Under the pieces are notes generated by a model. That model had not been told where the DNA came from and did not search any database. It was given only the letters and a program-made list of their open reading frames with translations. The position numbers and the translations under genes were made by a program. 64,000 nucleotides of DNA from Mariprofundus erugo (GTDB lineage Bacteria; Pseudomonadota; Zetaproteobacteria; Mariprofundales; Mariprofundaceae): the NCBI RefSeq assembly GCF_005818865.1, contig NZ_VBRY01000003.1, positions 1 through 64,000 on the forward strand. Direction: 5' to 3'. Position 1 is the first letter of the stretch. Each line of letters starts with the position of its first letter. Below, piece after piece: positions 9,165 through 17,434 of this stretch.

Positions 9165-9500
9165 TCAGGCGTCGCTGCAGTCTGAACGGACCATTTGTAG
9201 CCGGCATCGATCATCCTGCAACAGGGGGGACAGGCAGTCGTTCAGTATGGATACAAGCGGCGGTGCCAGTGGTCCGCATGTGCGATAATACATCCACTTG
9301 CCATCACGACGGGTCGCTACAAGACCGGCATGGCGAAGCACGCCAAGCTGACGTGATACGGTGCTTTGCGGCAGTGCGAGGGCGTGAGTCAGATGGCATA
9401 CACAGAGCTCATCATGGGCTGCGATCAGGGCGAACAGCCTCAGCCGTATCGGCTCACCCAGCGCCTTGAATGCTGCGGAGATACGATCGCTCTCATCCAT
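9165..9500 (-). CDS. ArsR/SmtB-family transcriptional repressor
   Basis: A winged-helix regulator of about 111 residues. It has the ELCVCHL segment, whose Cys-x-Cys is the As(III)-binding motif of the ArsR branch, then the recognition helix region LPQSTVSRQLGVLRHAGLV and the wing RRDGKWMYYR. More cysteines lie near the C-terminus. The ATG at 9500 is preferred: GGGAGG lies seven bases ahead, and ATGGATGA overlaps the stop of the aldehyde dehydrogenase, so the two are translationally coupled. An upstream TTG at 9521 is possible but unlikely. No arsenic transporter or reductase is nearby, so the effector is uncertain. Confidence 0.88.
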   Translation of the reverse strand: MDESDRISAAFKALGEPIRLRLFALIAAHDELCVCHLTHALALPQSTVSRQLGVLRHAGLVATRRDGKWMYYRTCGPLAPPLVSILNDCLSPLLQDDRCRLQMVRSDCSDA

Positions 9501-10875
9501 TTGATGCCCTCCCGCAGACAACAGTCTTGATGTTGACGAACTCCATCATGCCGAAGGCACCAAGCTCGCGCCCGTAACCGCTCTCCTTGATGCCGCCGAA
9601 GGGGAGGCGGGGGTCGGAGCTGACGCTGTCGTTGATCGCGATGTTTCCAGCCTCAAGGCGGGCTGCGATGGTCATGGCCCGATTGCGATCTGCGCTGAAT
9701 ATGGCGGCACCGAGGCCAAGTGATGAGTGGTTGGCCAGCCGGATCGCCGCGACCTCATCAGCGGCACGGATCAGGCTGGCCACCGGACCGAAGAGTTCAT
9801 CATCAAAGGCGGGCATGCCGGGCTCTACCCCCTCCAGCAGGGTGGGGGGATAATAGAATCCATCGCCCGGCGGGATGATGCCTCCGAGTATGCGGCTGGC
9901 CCCGGCGGTGATGCTCTGTCGTACCTGGCGATGCAACCGTTCTCTCAGATCGGCACGTGCAATCGGGCCGATGGCGGTTTCATCCTGGGCCGGATTACCG
10001 CTGACCAGAGCTTTGATCAGGGTGATGACCCGCTGCCTGAACTCATCATAGACGGCATCCACGACAATCCAGCGTTTGGCGGCAATGCAGGTTTGCCCGC
10101 TGTTGTTGAAACGGCTGGCAACGCATTTTTCGGCGGCCAGTGTCAGGTCGGCATCGGCCAGTACCAGGTAGGGGTCGCAGCCGCCAAGCTCGAGTACGCA
10201 TTTCTTCAGATGACGGCCGGCCTGAGCCGCCACACTCCGGCCCGCCTCACGGCTGCCGGTCAGCGAGATGCCGGTGATACGTTTGTCGGCCATGATCTCT
10301 GCCGTCTGCGGCTCATCGGTGAAGAGGCAGTCGCAGGCGGTGATGCCGGTCTGATGCATCAGCTGCAGCAGTGCAATGGCGCAACCGCAGGTGCTGGTCG
10401 CCGGCTTAATGGCTACGGCATTGCCGCTGAGCAGAACCGGGATGGCAAAACGGATCACCTGCCAGAAGGGGAAGTTCCACGGCATGATGGCCAGGATCAC
10501 CCCCTGGGGATCGAAGCGAATCAAGGCTTTGCGTCCATCCAGATCGACAGTCTGCGGTTGTAGCGATGTCACTCCGTGCATGGCGGTATGGCGACAAAGT
10601 AGCGCACATTTTTCGATTTCGGCACGGGCCTGTCGAATCGGTTTGCCCATTTCAGCGGTCATCAGCTGTGCCAGTGCTTCGCAGTCTCTCTCCAGTGCAT
10701 CGGCCAGTTGCTGTATGCAGGCGGCCCGCTCATGGACGGTTTTTCCTGCCCACTCTGTCCATGAGGAGCTGAGGCGGACCAGTTTTGCGGCGATGGTGTC
10801 GCTGTCATCTTGCCGGTAATCGGCGATCCGTAACCCTGTCGCCGGGTTGATTGAGGTAAATGCGGGCTCGTGCAT
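9493..10875 (-). CDS. NAD(P)-dependent aldehyde dehydrogenase, succinate-semialdehyde type
   Basis: A 460-residue aldehyde dehydrogenase. It shows the cofactor-site segment MPWNFPFWQ, the general-base region LELGGCDPYLVL and the catalytic cysteine in NNSGQTCIA. It most resembles succinate-semialdehyde dehydrogenases (GabD/Sad type), which oxidise succinate semialdehyde to succinate, but the substrate cannot be fixed from sequence. The frame opens farther upstream, but the ATG at 10875 has AGGGAG eight bases ahead and begins at the usual family position. Its stop overlaps the start of arsR. Confidence 0.88.
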   Translation of the reverse strand: MHEPAFTSINPATGLRIADYRQDDSDTIAAKLVRLSSSWTEWAGKTVHERAACIQQLADALERDCEALAQLMTAEMGKPIRQARAEIEKCALLCRHTAMHGVTSLQPQTVDLDGRKALIRFDPQGVILAIMPWNFPFWQVIRFAIPVLLSGNAVAIKPATSTCGCAIALLQLMHQTGITACDCLFTDEPQTAEIMADKRITGISLTGSREAGRSVAAQAGRHLKKCVLELGGCDPYLVLADADLTLAAEKCVASRFNNSGQTCIAAKRWIVVDAVYDEFRQRVITLIKALVSGNPAQDETAIGPIARADLRERLHRQVRQSITAGASRILGGIIPPGDGFYYPPTLLEGVEPGMPAFDDELFGPVASLIRAADEVAAIRLANHSSLGLGAAIFSADRNRAMTIAARLEAGNIAINDSVSSDPRLPFGGIKESGYGRELGAFGMMEFVNIKTVVCGRASNG

Positions 10876-11002
10876 AGAAGTTTCTCCCTGGCTCATGGAT
10901 GATGGTTTTCGCTCAGGCCATGGAGGCCCGCCAAAACCATGCACTGTAAGTGTTTGGTTGCTTCAGAAAAGGAAAAATGACTCAGGCACTTGCCTTTGCA
11001 GG

Positions 11003-11043
11003 CTGATATTTGCCCGAATGGCAATAAATCAGCAGCTCCTTAA
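11003..11043 (-). repeat. 41-bp dispersed palindromic repeat, copy at pfkB 3' end
   Basis: Read on the minus strand this is TTAAGGAGCTGCTGATTTATTGCC and then GGCAAATATCAG, an imperfect stem-loop. It matches 2171-2211 and 42905-42945 in length and pattern. Its TTAA overlaps the pfkB stop codon, so it may help end transcription of the operon. Confidence 0.65.
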
Positions 11044-11930
11044 CTGGTTTGTGCGGCTAGCAGGGAGGCGACGGCAGCAGCATCCGGCAACGCGGTGCGG
11101 GCCCCCAGTCGTGTGCAGGTCAGGGCGCCGGCTGCAGAGGCGTAGCGCAGCAGTTCAGGCCATGGCATCTCCCGGGCAACGCCTAAGGCAAAGGCGCCAT
11201 GAAAAGCATCTCCTGCACCGGTGGAGTCGATAGCGGTGATGTTGAACGCCGGCAGTGACCCGAATACGCCATCCCGCGACCATATCAGCCCCTCTTCACC
11301 AAGGGTGATGATCGCCGTGTTGCCTGTTCCGGCAAGGCAGTTCAGTGCCTGCATCATATCATCGGTCCGGGCATACTGGCTGGCGAATCTGGCCGATGCG
11401 ACCAGATAGTCGACGCGGGGGGCAAGCAGTTGGGTGCCGCGATGCAGGGAGCCCGCATCGAGTACTGTTTTGCACTGTTGCAGGCGAGCCTGCTCGCACA
11501 GTTGCAAGGACAGATCCGGCTCATGGCCATCGAACAACAGCACTGCCGGCGACCGGTCAGGAACTGCGGTGTCGACCGCCAGTGTCGGCGTATCCCCCTT
11601 GAAATTCACCACCGAGCGCAACCCGTCCTGTTTGGCCAGTATTTGTGAGACAGGGGTCGGATGATCGCCACGGACAACGGCCGTTGTATCAACGCCTGCC
11701 TGCTGCAGCTCCTGCAGGTGTGCCTGGCCAAACAGGTCGTGGCCGAGATAGCCACAGAATGCGGCGTGCCCGCCCAGCCGGGCAATGCATACGGCAGCAT
11801 TGGCGGCCGGTCCCCCACCGGAGAGTTGCATGGCATGGGCGGTGATTTTTTCATCGCTGGCCGGGTGATGCGTCACCGCCATGCTGATATCCCATGAGGC
11901 ATGGCCGGTGCAAAGCACATCATTGATCAT
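11040..11930 (-). CDS. PfkB-family sugar kinase
   Basis: A ribokinase-like kinase of about 296 residues. It carries the N-terminal glycine motif LSGGGPAANAAVCIARLG and the C-terminal PfkB signature DSTGAGDAFHGAFALG, with the catalytic Asp in GAGD. It should phosphorylate a sugar, nucleoside or similar alcohol with ATP in the cytoplasm; the substrate cannot be told. The frame extends upstream, but the ATG at 11930 is chosen because GGGAG precedes it by eight bases and the product then begins at a normal PfkB position (CTGHASWD). It overlaps the end of the SLOG gene by 11 bp, so the two are cotranscribed. The stop codon lies inside a dispersed repeat. Confidence 0.85.
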   Translation of the reverse strand: MINDVLCTGHASWDISMAVTHHPASDEKITAHAMQLSGGGPAANAAVCIARLGGHAAFCGYLGHDLFGQAHLQELQQAGVDTTAVVRGDHPTPVSQILAKQDGLRSVVNFKGDTPTLAVDTAVPDRSPAVLLFDGHEPDLSLQLCEQARLQQCKTVLDAGSLHRGTQLLAPRVDYLVASARFASQYARTDDMMQALNCLAGTGNTAIITLGEEGLIWSRDGVFGSLPAFNITAIDSTGAGDAFHGAFALGVAREMPWPELLRYASAAGALTCTRLGARTALPDAAAVASLLAAQTS

Positions 11931-12444
11931 GAAGGGGACTCCCGCTAATGATGTCCGGCCTCTCTGTGGCGCCTCTGTTGTGGGCGAGCTGGCGAAAGAG
12001 CTCATCAAGCAGCTTGTGCGCCTGTCGGTAGACGGGGCATGCTTTTCTTTCACGCGGGCCGGCAATATTCAGTACATGTATCTTTTCTCTGTGGTACCAG
12101 TGCAACAGGTCGGGGTCGAGAGGCGTATGGCCTTCCTGCAGTGAGGTGACGAAGAACGGTTTGTTCAGCAGCTGGCAATAGCGGATGGTTAATGCGGTGC
12201 CGCCCGTCGGTTCACCGGCACAGATAATCAGGGTGGCATCGCTGTCGCGCACATTCCAGCGGGTTCGCGTCTGATAGCCATGGCCGCGTGTCTCTGTAAG
12301 CGGGTAGTGCGCCGGAATCGGGCCATCGAGCGCTCTGCGTCCGCGCGGGCGCCAGCCTCCAATGGCGATGCCATGCTCCATAGCCGCATCAAGTGCGGCA
12401 CGATCGACGCCGGTCTGACCGCCGCTGACTATCTTGCGGATCAT
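11920..12444 (-). CDS. SLOG-type putative molybdenum carrier protein
   Basis: A 174-residue Rossmann-like protein of the YpsA/MoCo-carrier group in the SLOG superfamily. Visible motifs are IVSGGQTGVDRAALDAA at the N-terminus, SDATLIICAGEPTGGT in the middle and an LxxWYxxEKIHVLNIAGPRE segment. Some relatives bind molybdenum cofactor and others are thought to bind nucleotide-derived ligands; the real ligand is unknown. It sits 34 bp after sppA and overlaps pfkB by 11 bp, so the three probably form one transcript. No molybdopterin genes are nearby. Confidence 0.78.
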   Translation of the reverse strand: MIRKIVSGGQTGVDRAALDAAMEHGIAIGGWRPRGRRALDGPIPAHYPLTETRGHGYQTRTRWNVRDSDATLIICAGEPTGGTALTIRYCQLLNKPFFVTSLQEGHTPLDPDLLHWYHREKIHVLNIAGPRERKACPVYRQAHKLLDELFRQLAHNRGATERPDIISGSPLHDQ

Positions 12445-12478
12445 CCCCGCTGCCGTTCTGTCATCTGTGCAAGCCTGT

Positions 12479-14314
12479 TTATTCTACGTGCAGATTGCAC
12501 ATGGCAAGGGCACCGGTGTGCGTCGGGGGCAGGCCGAGCCAGGTGGCAATATGCCGCAGGCTGGCAGGTGTGATCGCGGTGGCTGGCAGACTCTCTGCTG
12601 TGATGAGGCTGGCCAGTGCCCGCATGCTTCCCGGCAGCAGTGCATCTGCTTCGCCGAGTATACCGGCAAGAATCATGTCGGCGATGCCCTGTTCAGGCTT
12701 GAGCCAGGTGCGGCCATAGTCATCGCCGATTGCAGCCAGATTAGCGGCAGCAGCAATGGCATCATCAAAACTGCCCAGATGATCCACCAGACCGATCTGT
12801 TTGGCATCGCGGCCGCTCCATACCCGTCCCTCGGCGATCGACTCAACCCGGTTTTCATCCAGCTTTCTGCTCGCCGCGACAATGCGGACAAAGCGCTGGT
12901 AGACATCCGAGATAGAGAGTTGCATGACGCTGGCCATCTCTGCCGGCATGGCGCGGTCGGCGCGTATACCACCGGCAATGGCGGTGGTGCCGAAGCCGTC
13001 ATTGTGGATACCGAGTGATTCCAGCCCCTGCTGCATGTTCAGCATGACGCCGAAGGCGCCGATCGAGCCGGTGATGGTGGTTGGGGCAGCCCATATTTCA
13101 TCGGCGGCCGTGGCGATCCAGTAGCCCCCGGAGGCAGCAGCACCGCCCATGGAGACGACGATCGGTTTGCCTGCTTTTTGCAGGCGAATCATTTCACTGC
13201 GGATCATTTCAGAGGCCTGAGCGCTGCCACCGGGGCTGTCGATGCGCAGTACCACAGCCTTGATGGCCGGATCTCTTGCTGCGCGCCGGAGCATGCTGGT
13301 CATCGAATCGCTGCCGATGCTTCCGGCCGGCTGGATGCCATCAAGGATCATGCCGCTGGCGGTAATAATGCCAATGCGGTTTTTGTGCTCTGATTTGTCA
13401 TTGTCGACAGCTGCACGCAGGTAGTCACGGAAGGCGATAGTCGGATAGTTTCCTGCAACGATATCAAGAGCGCCGGCGATATAATCTTCGATGGCTCCTG
13501 CATCAGCCAGTTCGTCGACCAGCCCTTCTGCTTTGGCAAGCTCTGCCAGACTGCCGTGATGTGCCTCGAGGTACGAGGCAGGGGCATCAAGTACCGCCTG
13601 CAGTCGCTCCGGATGCAGTTTGCGCATAGCGGCGATATCCTGAAGGTAGCTGCTCCACAGTGTATCCAGCAGTGCCTTGTTGGCCTCCCGGTCATCCGCT
13701 GACATATCATTCCTCAGCAGGGGCTCAATGGCTGATTTATATTTGCCGGCCCGGAATACCTCGGCCTGAATATGTAATCGGTCGAGTGCATCGCGAATGT
13801 AGTTGCGATAGACGCTGAAGCCTTCGATGCCGACATAGCCCATCGGGTGCAGGAAGATCGTGTCAGCGGCTGCTGCCAGATAATATTGTGACTGGCTGTA
13901 GTTCGGGCCGGTGGCAATGACCATCTTGCCTGCCGCCCTGAATGCAGCGATGGCCTGCTGTACCTCCCGCAGAACGGGCAGTGAGCTGTGCTCCATATCG
14001 TCGAGCTTGAGGATCATGATGCGGATGCGGGAGTCGCTGGTGGCGCGTTTGATTGCAGCGGTCAGGTCGTGCAGTCGCGTCTGGCTGGTAGCCAATCCAC
14101 CGGTCAGAGGCAGGCTGGCCGGGGTGGGGAGCTCCAGCTCCTCGACAATCGGGCCATGCGGATCGATGATCAATGCCGCCTGATTGGGGACCTTGGGTTG
14201 CAGGGTCAGCATGATGGCGACATAGGCCAGGATGATCAGCAGGAACAGCCCGTTGACCAGAATGCGGCGCAGTCCGTCGAGTCCGCGCAGCAGACTGCTG
14301 AAAAATTGTCTCAT
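12479..14314 (-). CDS. sppA: Signal peptide peptidase SppA, long form
   Basis: SppA, 611 residues, the length of the two-domain 67-kDa enzyme. It is anchored in the inner membrane by one N-terminal segment (near residues 15-38) and degrades cleaved signal peptides. The general-base lysine lies in AGKYKSAIEPL in the N-terminal domain. The nucleophilic serine lies in GGAAASGGYWIAT in the C-terminal domain. Both are intact, so activity is expected. It is transcribed away from uppP and heads a probable operon with the SLOG and PfkB genes. Confidence 0.95.
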   Translation of the reverse strand: MRQFFSSLLRGLDGLRRILVNGLFLLIILAYVAIMLTLQPKVPNQAALIIDPHGPIVEELELPTPASLPLTGGLATSQTRLHDLTAAIKRATSDSRIRIMILKLDDMEHSSLPVLREVQQAIAAFRAAGKMVIATGPNYSQSQYYLAAAADTIFLHPMGYVGIEGFSVYRNYIRDALDRLHIQAEVFRAGKYKSAIEPLLRNDMSADDREANKALLDTLWSSYLQDIAAMRKLHPERLQAVLDAPASYLEAHHGSLAELAKAEGLVDELADAGAIEDYIAGALDIVAGNYPTIAFRDYLRAAVDNDKSEHKNRIGIITASGMILDGIQPAGSIGSDSMTSMLRRAARDPAIKAVVLRIDSPGGSAQASEMIRSEMIRLQKAGKPIVVSMGGAAASGGYWIATAADEIWAAPTTITGSIGAFGVMLNMQQGLESLGIHNDGFGTTAIAGGIRADRAMPAEMASVMQLSISDVYQRFVRIVAASRKLDENRVESIAEGRVWSGRDAKQIGLVDHLGSFDDAIAAAANLAAIGDDYGRTWLKPEQGIADMILAGILGEADALLPGSMRALASLITAESLPATAITPASLRHIATWLGLPPTHTGALAMCNLHVE

Positions 14315-14519
14315 GATCCATTCACCTCAATATATGACCCGCATCTGCGGCGGTTTGCCGGCAGGGATGTCCCGATCCTTGATAGCGGCAGCGTAGCAGT
14401 GTCGTTTCGAAAAAACATCACGTAGGGTATCGGCCCGGCTGTCGAACGGTAGCCCTGGCGTTGCCGGATTGCTGTTTGAAACAGGCAAAAATGCTGATTG
14501 TGTGTGCGAGGAACCGTTG

Positions 14520-15287
14520 ATGGATATCTTACAGGCGATGATTCTTGGCCTTATCGAGGGGGCTACAGAGTTTTTGCCGATCTCTTCCACCGGCCACATG
14601 ATCGTTGCAAGCGACTGGCTTGGTCTGTCGCAAAGTGAGGATAACAAGGCCTTTGAGGTGATTATCCAGCTGGCAGCCATCCTTGCCGTGGTGGCCAACT
14701 ACGGAGAGAAATTCTCGCTGCGTTATCTGGAGTTGTGGAAAAAGGTGGTGCTGGCTTTTATTCCGATTGGTGCCGTCGGCTTTCTGTTGCACAAACAGAT
14801 CAAGGCCTTGTTCACGGTCGAAACGGTTGCTGTAATGTTTATCGTTGGCGGTATTGTATTCCTGGTTGTCGAGTATCTGCAGCGTGGTCGCGAGTATGCA
14901 GTGAAAAAGGTGGAGGATGTCAGTTACAGGCAGGCGCTCTGGATCGGACTGGCACAAATTTTTGCCCTGATTCCCGGTACCAGCCGGGCCGGCGCCTCAA
15001 TTATCGGGGCTCTGCTGGTGGGGCTGGATCGCAAGTCCAGTGCCGAGTTCTCCTTCCTGCTGGCGCTGCCGGTGATGCTGGCTGCCAGCGGCTTTGATCT
15101 GTTGAAGCATTATCATGATTTTGCCGGTGCCCAGATGGCGCCGCTGCTGGCCGGTTTTGTTGTCGCTTTTGTTTCGGCCTGGCTGGTGATGCGCCTGTTT
15201 ATCCATTTTCTTGAGCGCTTTACCTTTGTTGCTTTCGGTATCTACCGGATTCTTTTCGGCACGCTGTTGCTCTGGATGGTGCTCTGA
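14520..15287 (+). CDS. uppP: Undecaprenyl-diphosphate phosphatase
   Basis: UppP (BacA), about 255 residues and mostly hydrophobic with multiple membrane helices. It recycles the lipid carrier for peptidoglycan and surface polymers by removing a phosphate from undecaprenyl diphosphate. Both signature regions are present: [15 protein letters not shown] near the N-terminus and [14 protein letters not shown] in the second half. The frame opens at 14469, but the ATG at 14520 has GAGGAA eight bases ahead and starts at the family position ([10 protein letters not shown]). Its stop overlaps the start of lgt. Confidence 0.95.
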   Translation: MDILQAMILGLIEGATEFLPISSTGHMIVASDWLGLSQSEDNKAFEVIIQLAAILAVVANYGEKFSLRYLELWKKVVLAFIPIGAVGFLLHKQIKALFTVETVAVMFIVGGIVFLVVEYLQRGREYAVKKVEDVSYRQALWIGLAQIFALIPGTSRAGASIIGALLVGLDRKSSAEFSFLLALPVMLAASGFDLLKHYHDFAGAQMAPLLAGFVVAFVSAWLVMRLFIHFLERFTFVAFGIYRILFGTLLLWMVL

Positions 15288-16081
15288 TGATGTGGCCGCA
15301 GATCGATCCGGTGGCGCTGCAGCTTGGGCCGCTGGCGATTCACTGGTACGGGCTGATGTATATCGCCGGATTTTCGGCGACCTGGTACCTGGTTCGGTTG
15401 CAGTTGCAGCAGGCAGGCCTTTGGCAGACAGCGGTTTCCAGTGAGGCTTATGAAGGGCTTTTTACCGCCCTGATTCTGGGCGTCGTGCTGGGCGGTCGCA
15501 TCGGTTATGTGCTGTTTTATAACTTCGGCTACTATGTGCATCATCCGCTTGAAATCCTTTATGTCTGGCAGGGCGGGATGTCATTTCATGGTGGTCTGGT
15601 TGGCCCTGTGATTGCCGGCTGGTGGTATTGCCGGCGTCATGGATTGCCATTTTTTCAACTGGCCGATCGCTTTTTTACCGTGGCTCCACTGGGCTTGATG
15701 TTTGGCCGTATCGGCAACTTTATCAACGGCGAGCTGTGGGGACGGGTAACGGATGTGCCATGGGGCATGATCTTTCCCGGAGCCGGGCCTGAGCCCCGCC
15801 ATCCCAGTCAGTTGTATGAGATGACGCTGGAAGGTGTGCTGCTGTTTGTGCTGCTCTGGAGTGTGCGTAAACGCGACTGGCCGGCCGGTGCACGCGTCGG
15901 CCTGTTTCTGGTCGGCTATGCTGCTGCCCGTATTTTCTGCGAACAGTTTCGGCAGCCGGATGCGCAGCTGGGATTTCTGTTCGGGCCGGTCACGATGGGG
16001 ATGTTGCTCTCTTCGGTGATGCTCGCGGCCGGCCTGGTCTGGTTGTTTGTGTTGTTTCGTAGTCGGGAAAAAGTGATATAA
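15287..16081 (+). CDS. lgt: Prolipoprotein diacylglyceryl transferase
   Basis: Lgt, 264 residues, a multi-pass inner-membrane enzyme that attaches diacylglycerol to the lipobox cysteine of prolipoproteins. The core signature GRIGNFINGELWGR is intact, as are HGGLVG and HPSQLYE. The start overlaps the uppP stop (TGATGATG), so the genes are coupled. This window has several lipoproteins that would be substrates. The stop codon lies within a consensus promoter -10 box for the next transcript. Confidence 0.97.
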   Translation: MMWPQIDPVALQLGPLAIHWYGLMYIAGFSATWYLVRLQLQQAGLWQTAVSSEAYEGLFTALILGVVLGGRIGYVLFYNFGYYVHHPLEILYVWQGGMSFHGGLVGPVIAGWWYCRRHGLPFFQLADRFFTVAPLGLMFGRIGNFINGELWGRVTDVPWGMIFPGAGPEPRHPSQLYEMTLEGVLLFVLLWSVRKRDWPAGARVGLFLVGYAAARIFCEQFRQPDAQLGFLFGPVTMGMLLSSVMLAAGLVWLFVLFRSREKVI

Positions 16082-16082
16082 T
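16052..16082 (+). promoter_or_regulatory. Sigma-70-like promoter for the 6S-like RNA
   Basis: A perfect TATAAT at 16077-16082 overlaps the end of lgt. TTGTTT at 16052-16057 could serve as the -35 box with a long 19-bp spacer. Transcription would begin near 16088, where the paired rod-shaped RNA begins. Confidence 0.6.
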
Positions 16083-16086
16083 TATC

Positions 16087-16284
16087 CGGCATTTGCGGGT
16101 GCTGATTGACCGTGCCTGCAGGTCTCCTAGAGTCAGCTACCCTTTTTAGGGACGTGGCCGGGGGATTGCTCGCGGTGATGTTCCGTACAAAGCGGTGAAG
16201 CAAGGGCGTTACCCCGTGCTCACAGAATCAGTGGCTGATGCCATCGGTTCAGTCGGGCTGCCCTCGGCCCGTATGGAAGTGCCG
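16087..16284 (+). ncRNA. ssrS: Rod-shaped RNA, candidate 6S RNA
   Basis: The 250 bp between lgt and xseB hold no gene but fold into one long rod. CGGCATTT (16087-16094) pairs with AAGTGCCG (16277-16284). GATTGACCG (16104-16112) pairs with CGGTTCAGTC (16245-16254) with one bulge. GTCAGCTAC (16132-16140) pairs with GTGGCTGAT (16231-16239). An asymmetric internal loop separates the last two helices. A consensus promoter sits at the expected place, and the length is near 200 nt. Closing stem, central bubble and long terminal arm are the layout of 6S RNA, which binds the sigma-70 holoenzyme in stationary phase. No sequence signature was confirmed; a cis-acting leader of xseB-ispA-dxs is the alternative. 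Confidence 0.5.
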
Positions 16285-16331
16285 AATGAATCTGCTCTTC
16301 CCCAAATGTGATGAACGAAGGAGAACCGGTG

Positions 16332-16547
16332 ATGAGCGGTGGTAAAAATGTCAGGGAGCTTAGCTTTGAGCAGGCATTGGCTGAGTTGACTTCACTGGTG
16401 GAGAGGCTTGAGTCGGGAGAGTTGTCTCTGGAGGAGAGTGTGGGGGCATTCGAGCAGGGGGTGAAGCTTTCCCGTCGCTGTGAGTCGCTGCTGGATGAGG
16501 CTGAGCAGCGACTGCAGGTATTGAATGCCGGAGAGGAGGAGGCCTGA
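16332..16547 (+). CDS. xseB: Exodeoxyribonuclease VII small subunit
   Basis: XseB, 71 residues, the normal size. It binds the large subunit XseA in exonuclease VII, which degrades single-stranded DNA. The product has the family core [20 protein letters not shown], then [13 protein letters not shown] and the helix LLDEAEQRL. The ATG at 16332 is preferred because GGAG lies eight bases upstream; GTG and ATG codons at 16308-16311 are possible but lack this. It overlaps ispA by one base, the common xseB-ispA-dxs arrangement. xseA is not in the window. Confidence 0.93.
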   Translation: MSGGKNVRELSFEQALAELTSLVERLESGELSLEESVGAFEQGVKLSRRCESLLDEAEQRLQVLNAGEEEA

Positions 16548-17434
16548 TGCAGGCGCCTGAATTTTTAGCCGCCCACGCCGCTGAAGCCGAGCGTGCGATC
16601 GCTCAAGTGCTTGATGATCGTGCCAGTGTGGTGCCCGAGCGTCTGCTTGAGGCGATGCGTTACAGCCTGATGGCAGGTGGCAAGCGGGTGCGCCCGGCTC
16701 TGGTGCGGGAGTGTTACCGCGCCTGTGGTGGTGTGGATGATGCACGCGTGTTGCCTGCGATGATGGCGATTGAGGCGATTCATACCTATTCGCTGATTCA
16801 TGATGATCTTCCCTGTATGGATGATGATGATGTCCGGCGCGGCAGCCCGACCTGCCATCGTCGTTTTGATGAGGCGACGGCTGTACTGGCTGCTGATGCA
16901 CTGCAGGCGCTCGCCTTTGAGTTGCTGGCGAGCGCCGATATCGAGGCGGAGTTGCGTTGCGAACTGATTCGCAGGCTGGCTCTGGCGGCCGGTTGCCAGG
17001 GCATGGTTGGCGGCCAGATGATGGATATGCAGGCTGAAGATGGCAGCGGTATCGATCTGATGCAGGTTGAGCGTATTCATCTGCATAAAACCGGTGCCCT
17101 GCTTTGCTGGTGTTGCGAGGCCGGGGCACTATTGGCCGGAGCCGGTAGCGATCAGCTTGATGCCTGCTCCCGCTATGGCAAGGCAGTGGGGCTGTTATTT
17201 CAGATCGCTGACGATATTCTGGATGCGACTGCAAGCAGCGAGACCCTTGGCAAGAGTGCGGGTAAGGATGCTGCTCAACATAAGGCGACCTATGTTTCTG
17301 TGCTGGGGCTGGTGCCGGCCCGGGAGTTGGCGGCTGAAATGCTGGAGCTGGCCATTGCCGCCGGCAGTACGCTTGGCGAAGGCGGTCAGCCGTTGAATAC
17401 ACTGGCGCAATACATCATGGGGCGTGACCGATGA
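16547..17434 (+). CDS. ispA: Farnesyl/geranyl diphosphate synthase
   Basis: IspA, 295 residues, a cytoplasmic trans-prenyltransferase that condenses IPP with DMAPP and GPP to give farnesyl diphosphate. The first aspartate-rich motif is in IHDDLPCMDDDDVRRG and the second in QIADDILDATAS. The residues just before the first motif (the chain-length region) look like those of short-chain FPP synthases. It lies between xseB and dxs with a 4-bp ATGA overlap into dxs, so isoprenoid precursor supply and chain growth are coexpressed. Confidence 0.95.
   Translation: MQAPEFLAAHAAEAERAIAQVLDDRASVVPERLLEAMRYSLMAGGKRVRPALVRECYRACGGVDDARVLPAMMAIEAIHTYSLIHDDLPCMDDDDVRRGSPTCHRRFDEATAVLAADALQALAFELLASADIEAELRCELIRRLALAAGCQGMVGGQMMDMQAEDGSGIDLMQVERIHLHKTGALLCWCCEAGALLAGAGSDQLDACSRYGKAVGLLFQIADDILDATASSETLGKSAGKDAAQHKATYVSVLGLVPARELAAEMLELAIAAGSTLGEGGQPLNTLAQYIMGRDR

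Noticed and set aside
11931-12065. N-terminal extension of the PfkB kinase
   Set aside because: It overlaps the SLOG gene, does not look like a PfkB start, and the ATG at 11930 has a fitting GGGAG site.
16085-16300. Known riboswitch (TPP, FMN, SAM, cobalamin) ahead of xseB-ispA-dxs
   Set aside because: None of the conserved cores of these classes could be found; the long rod fits 6S-like RNA better.
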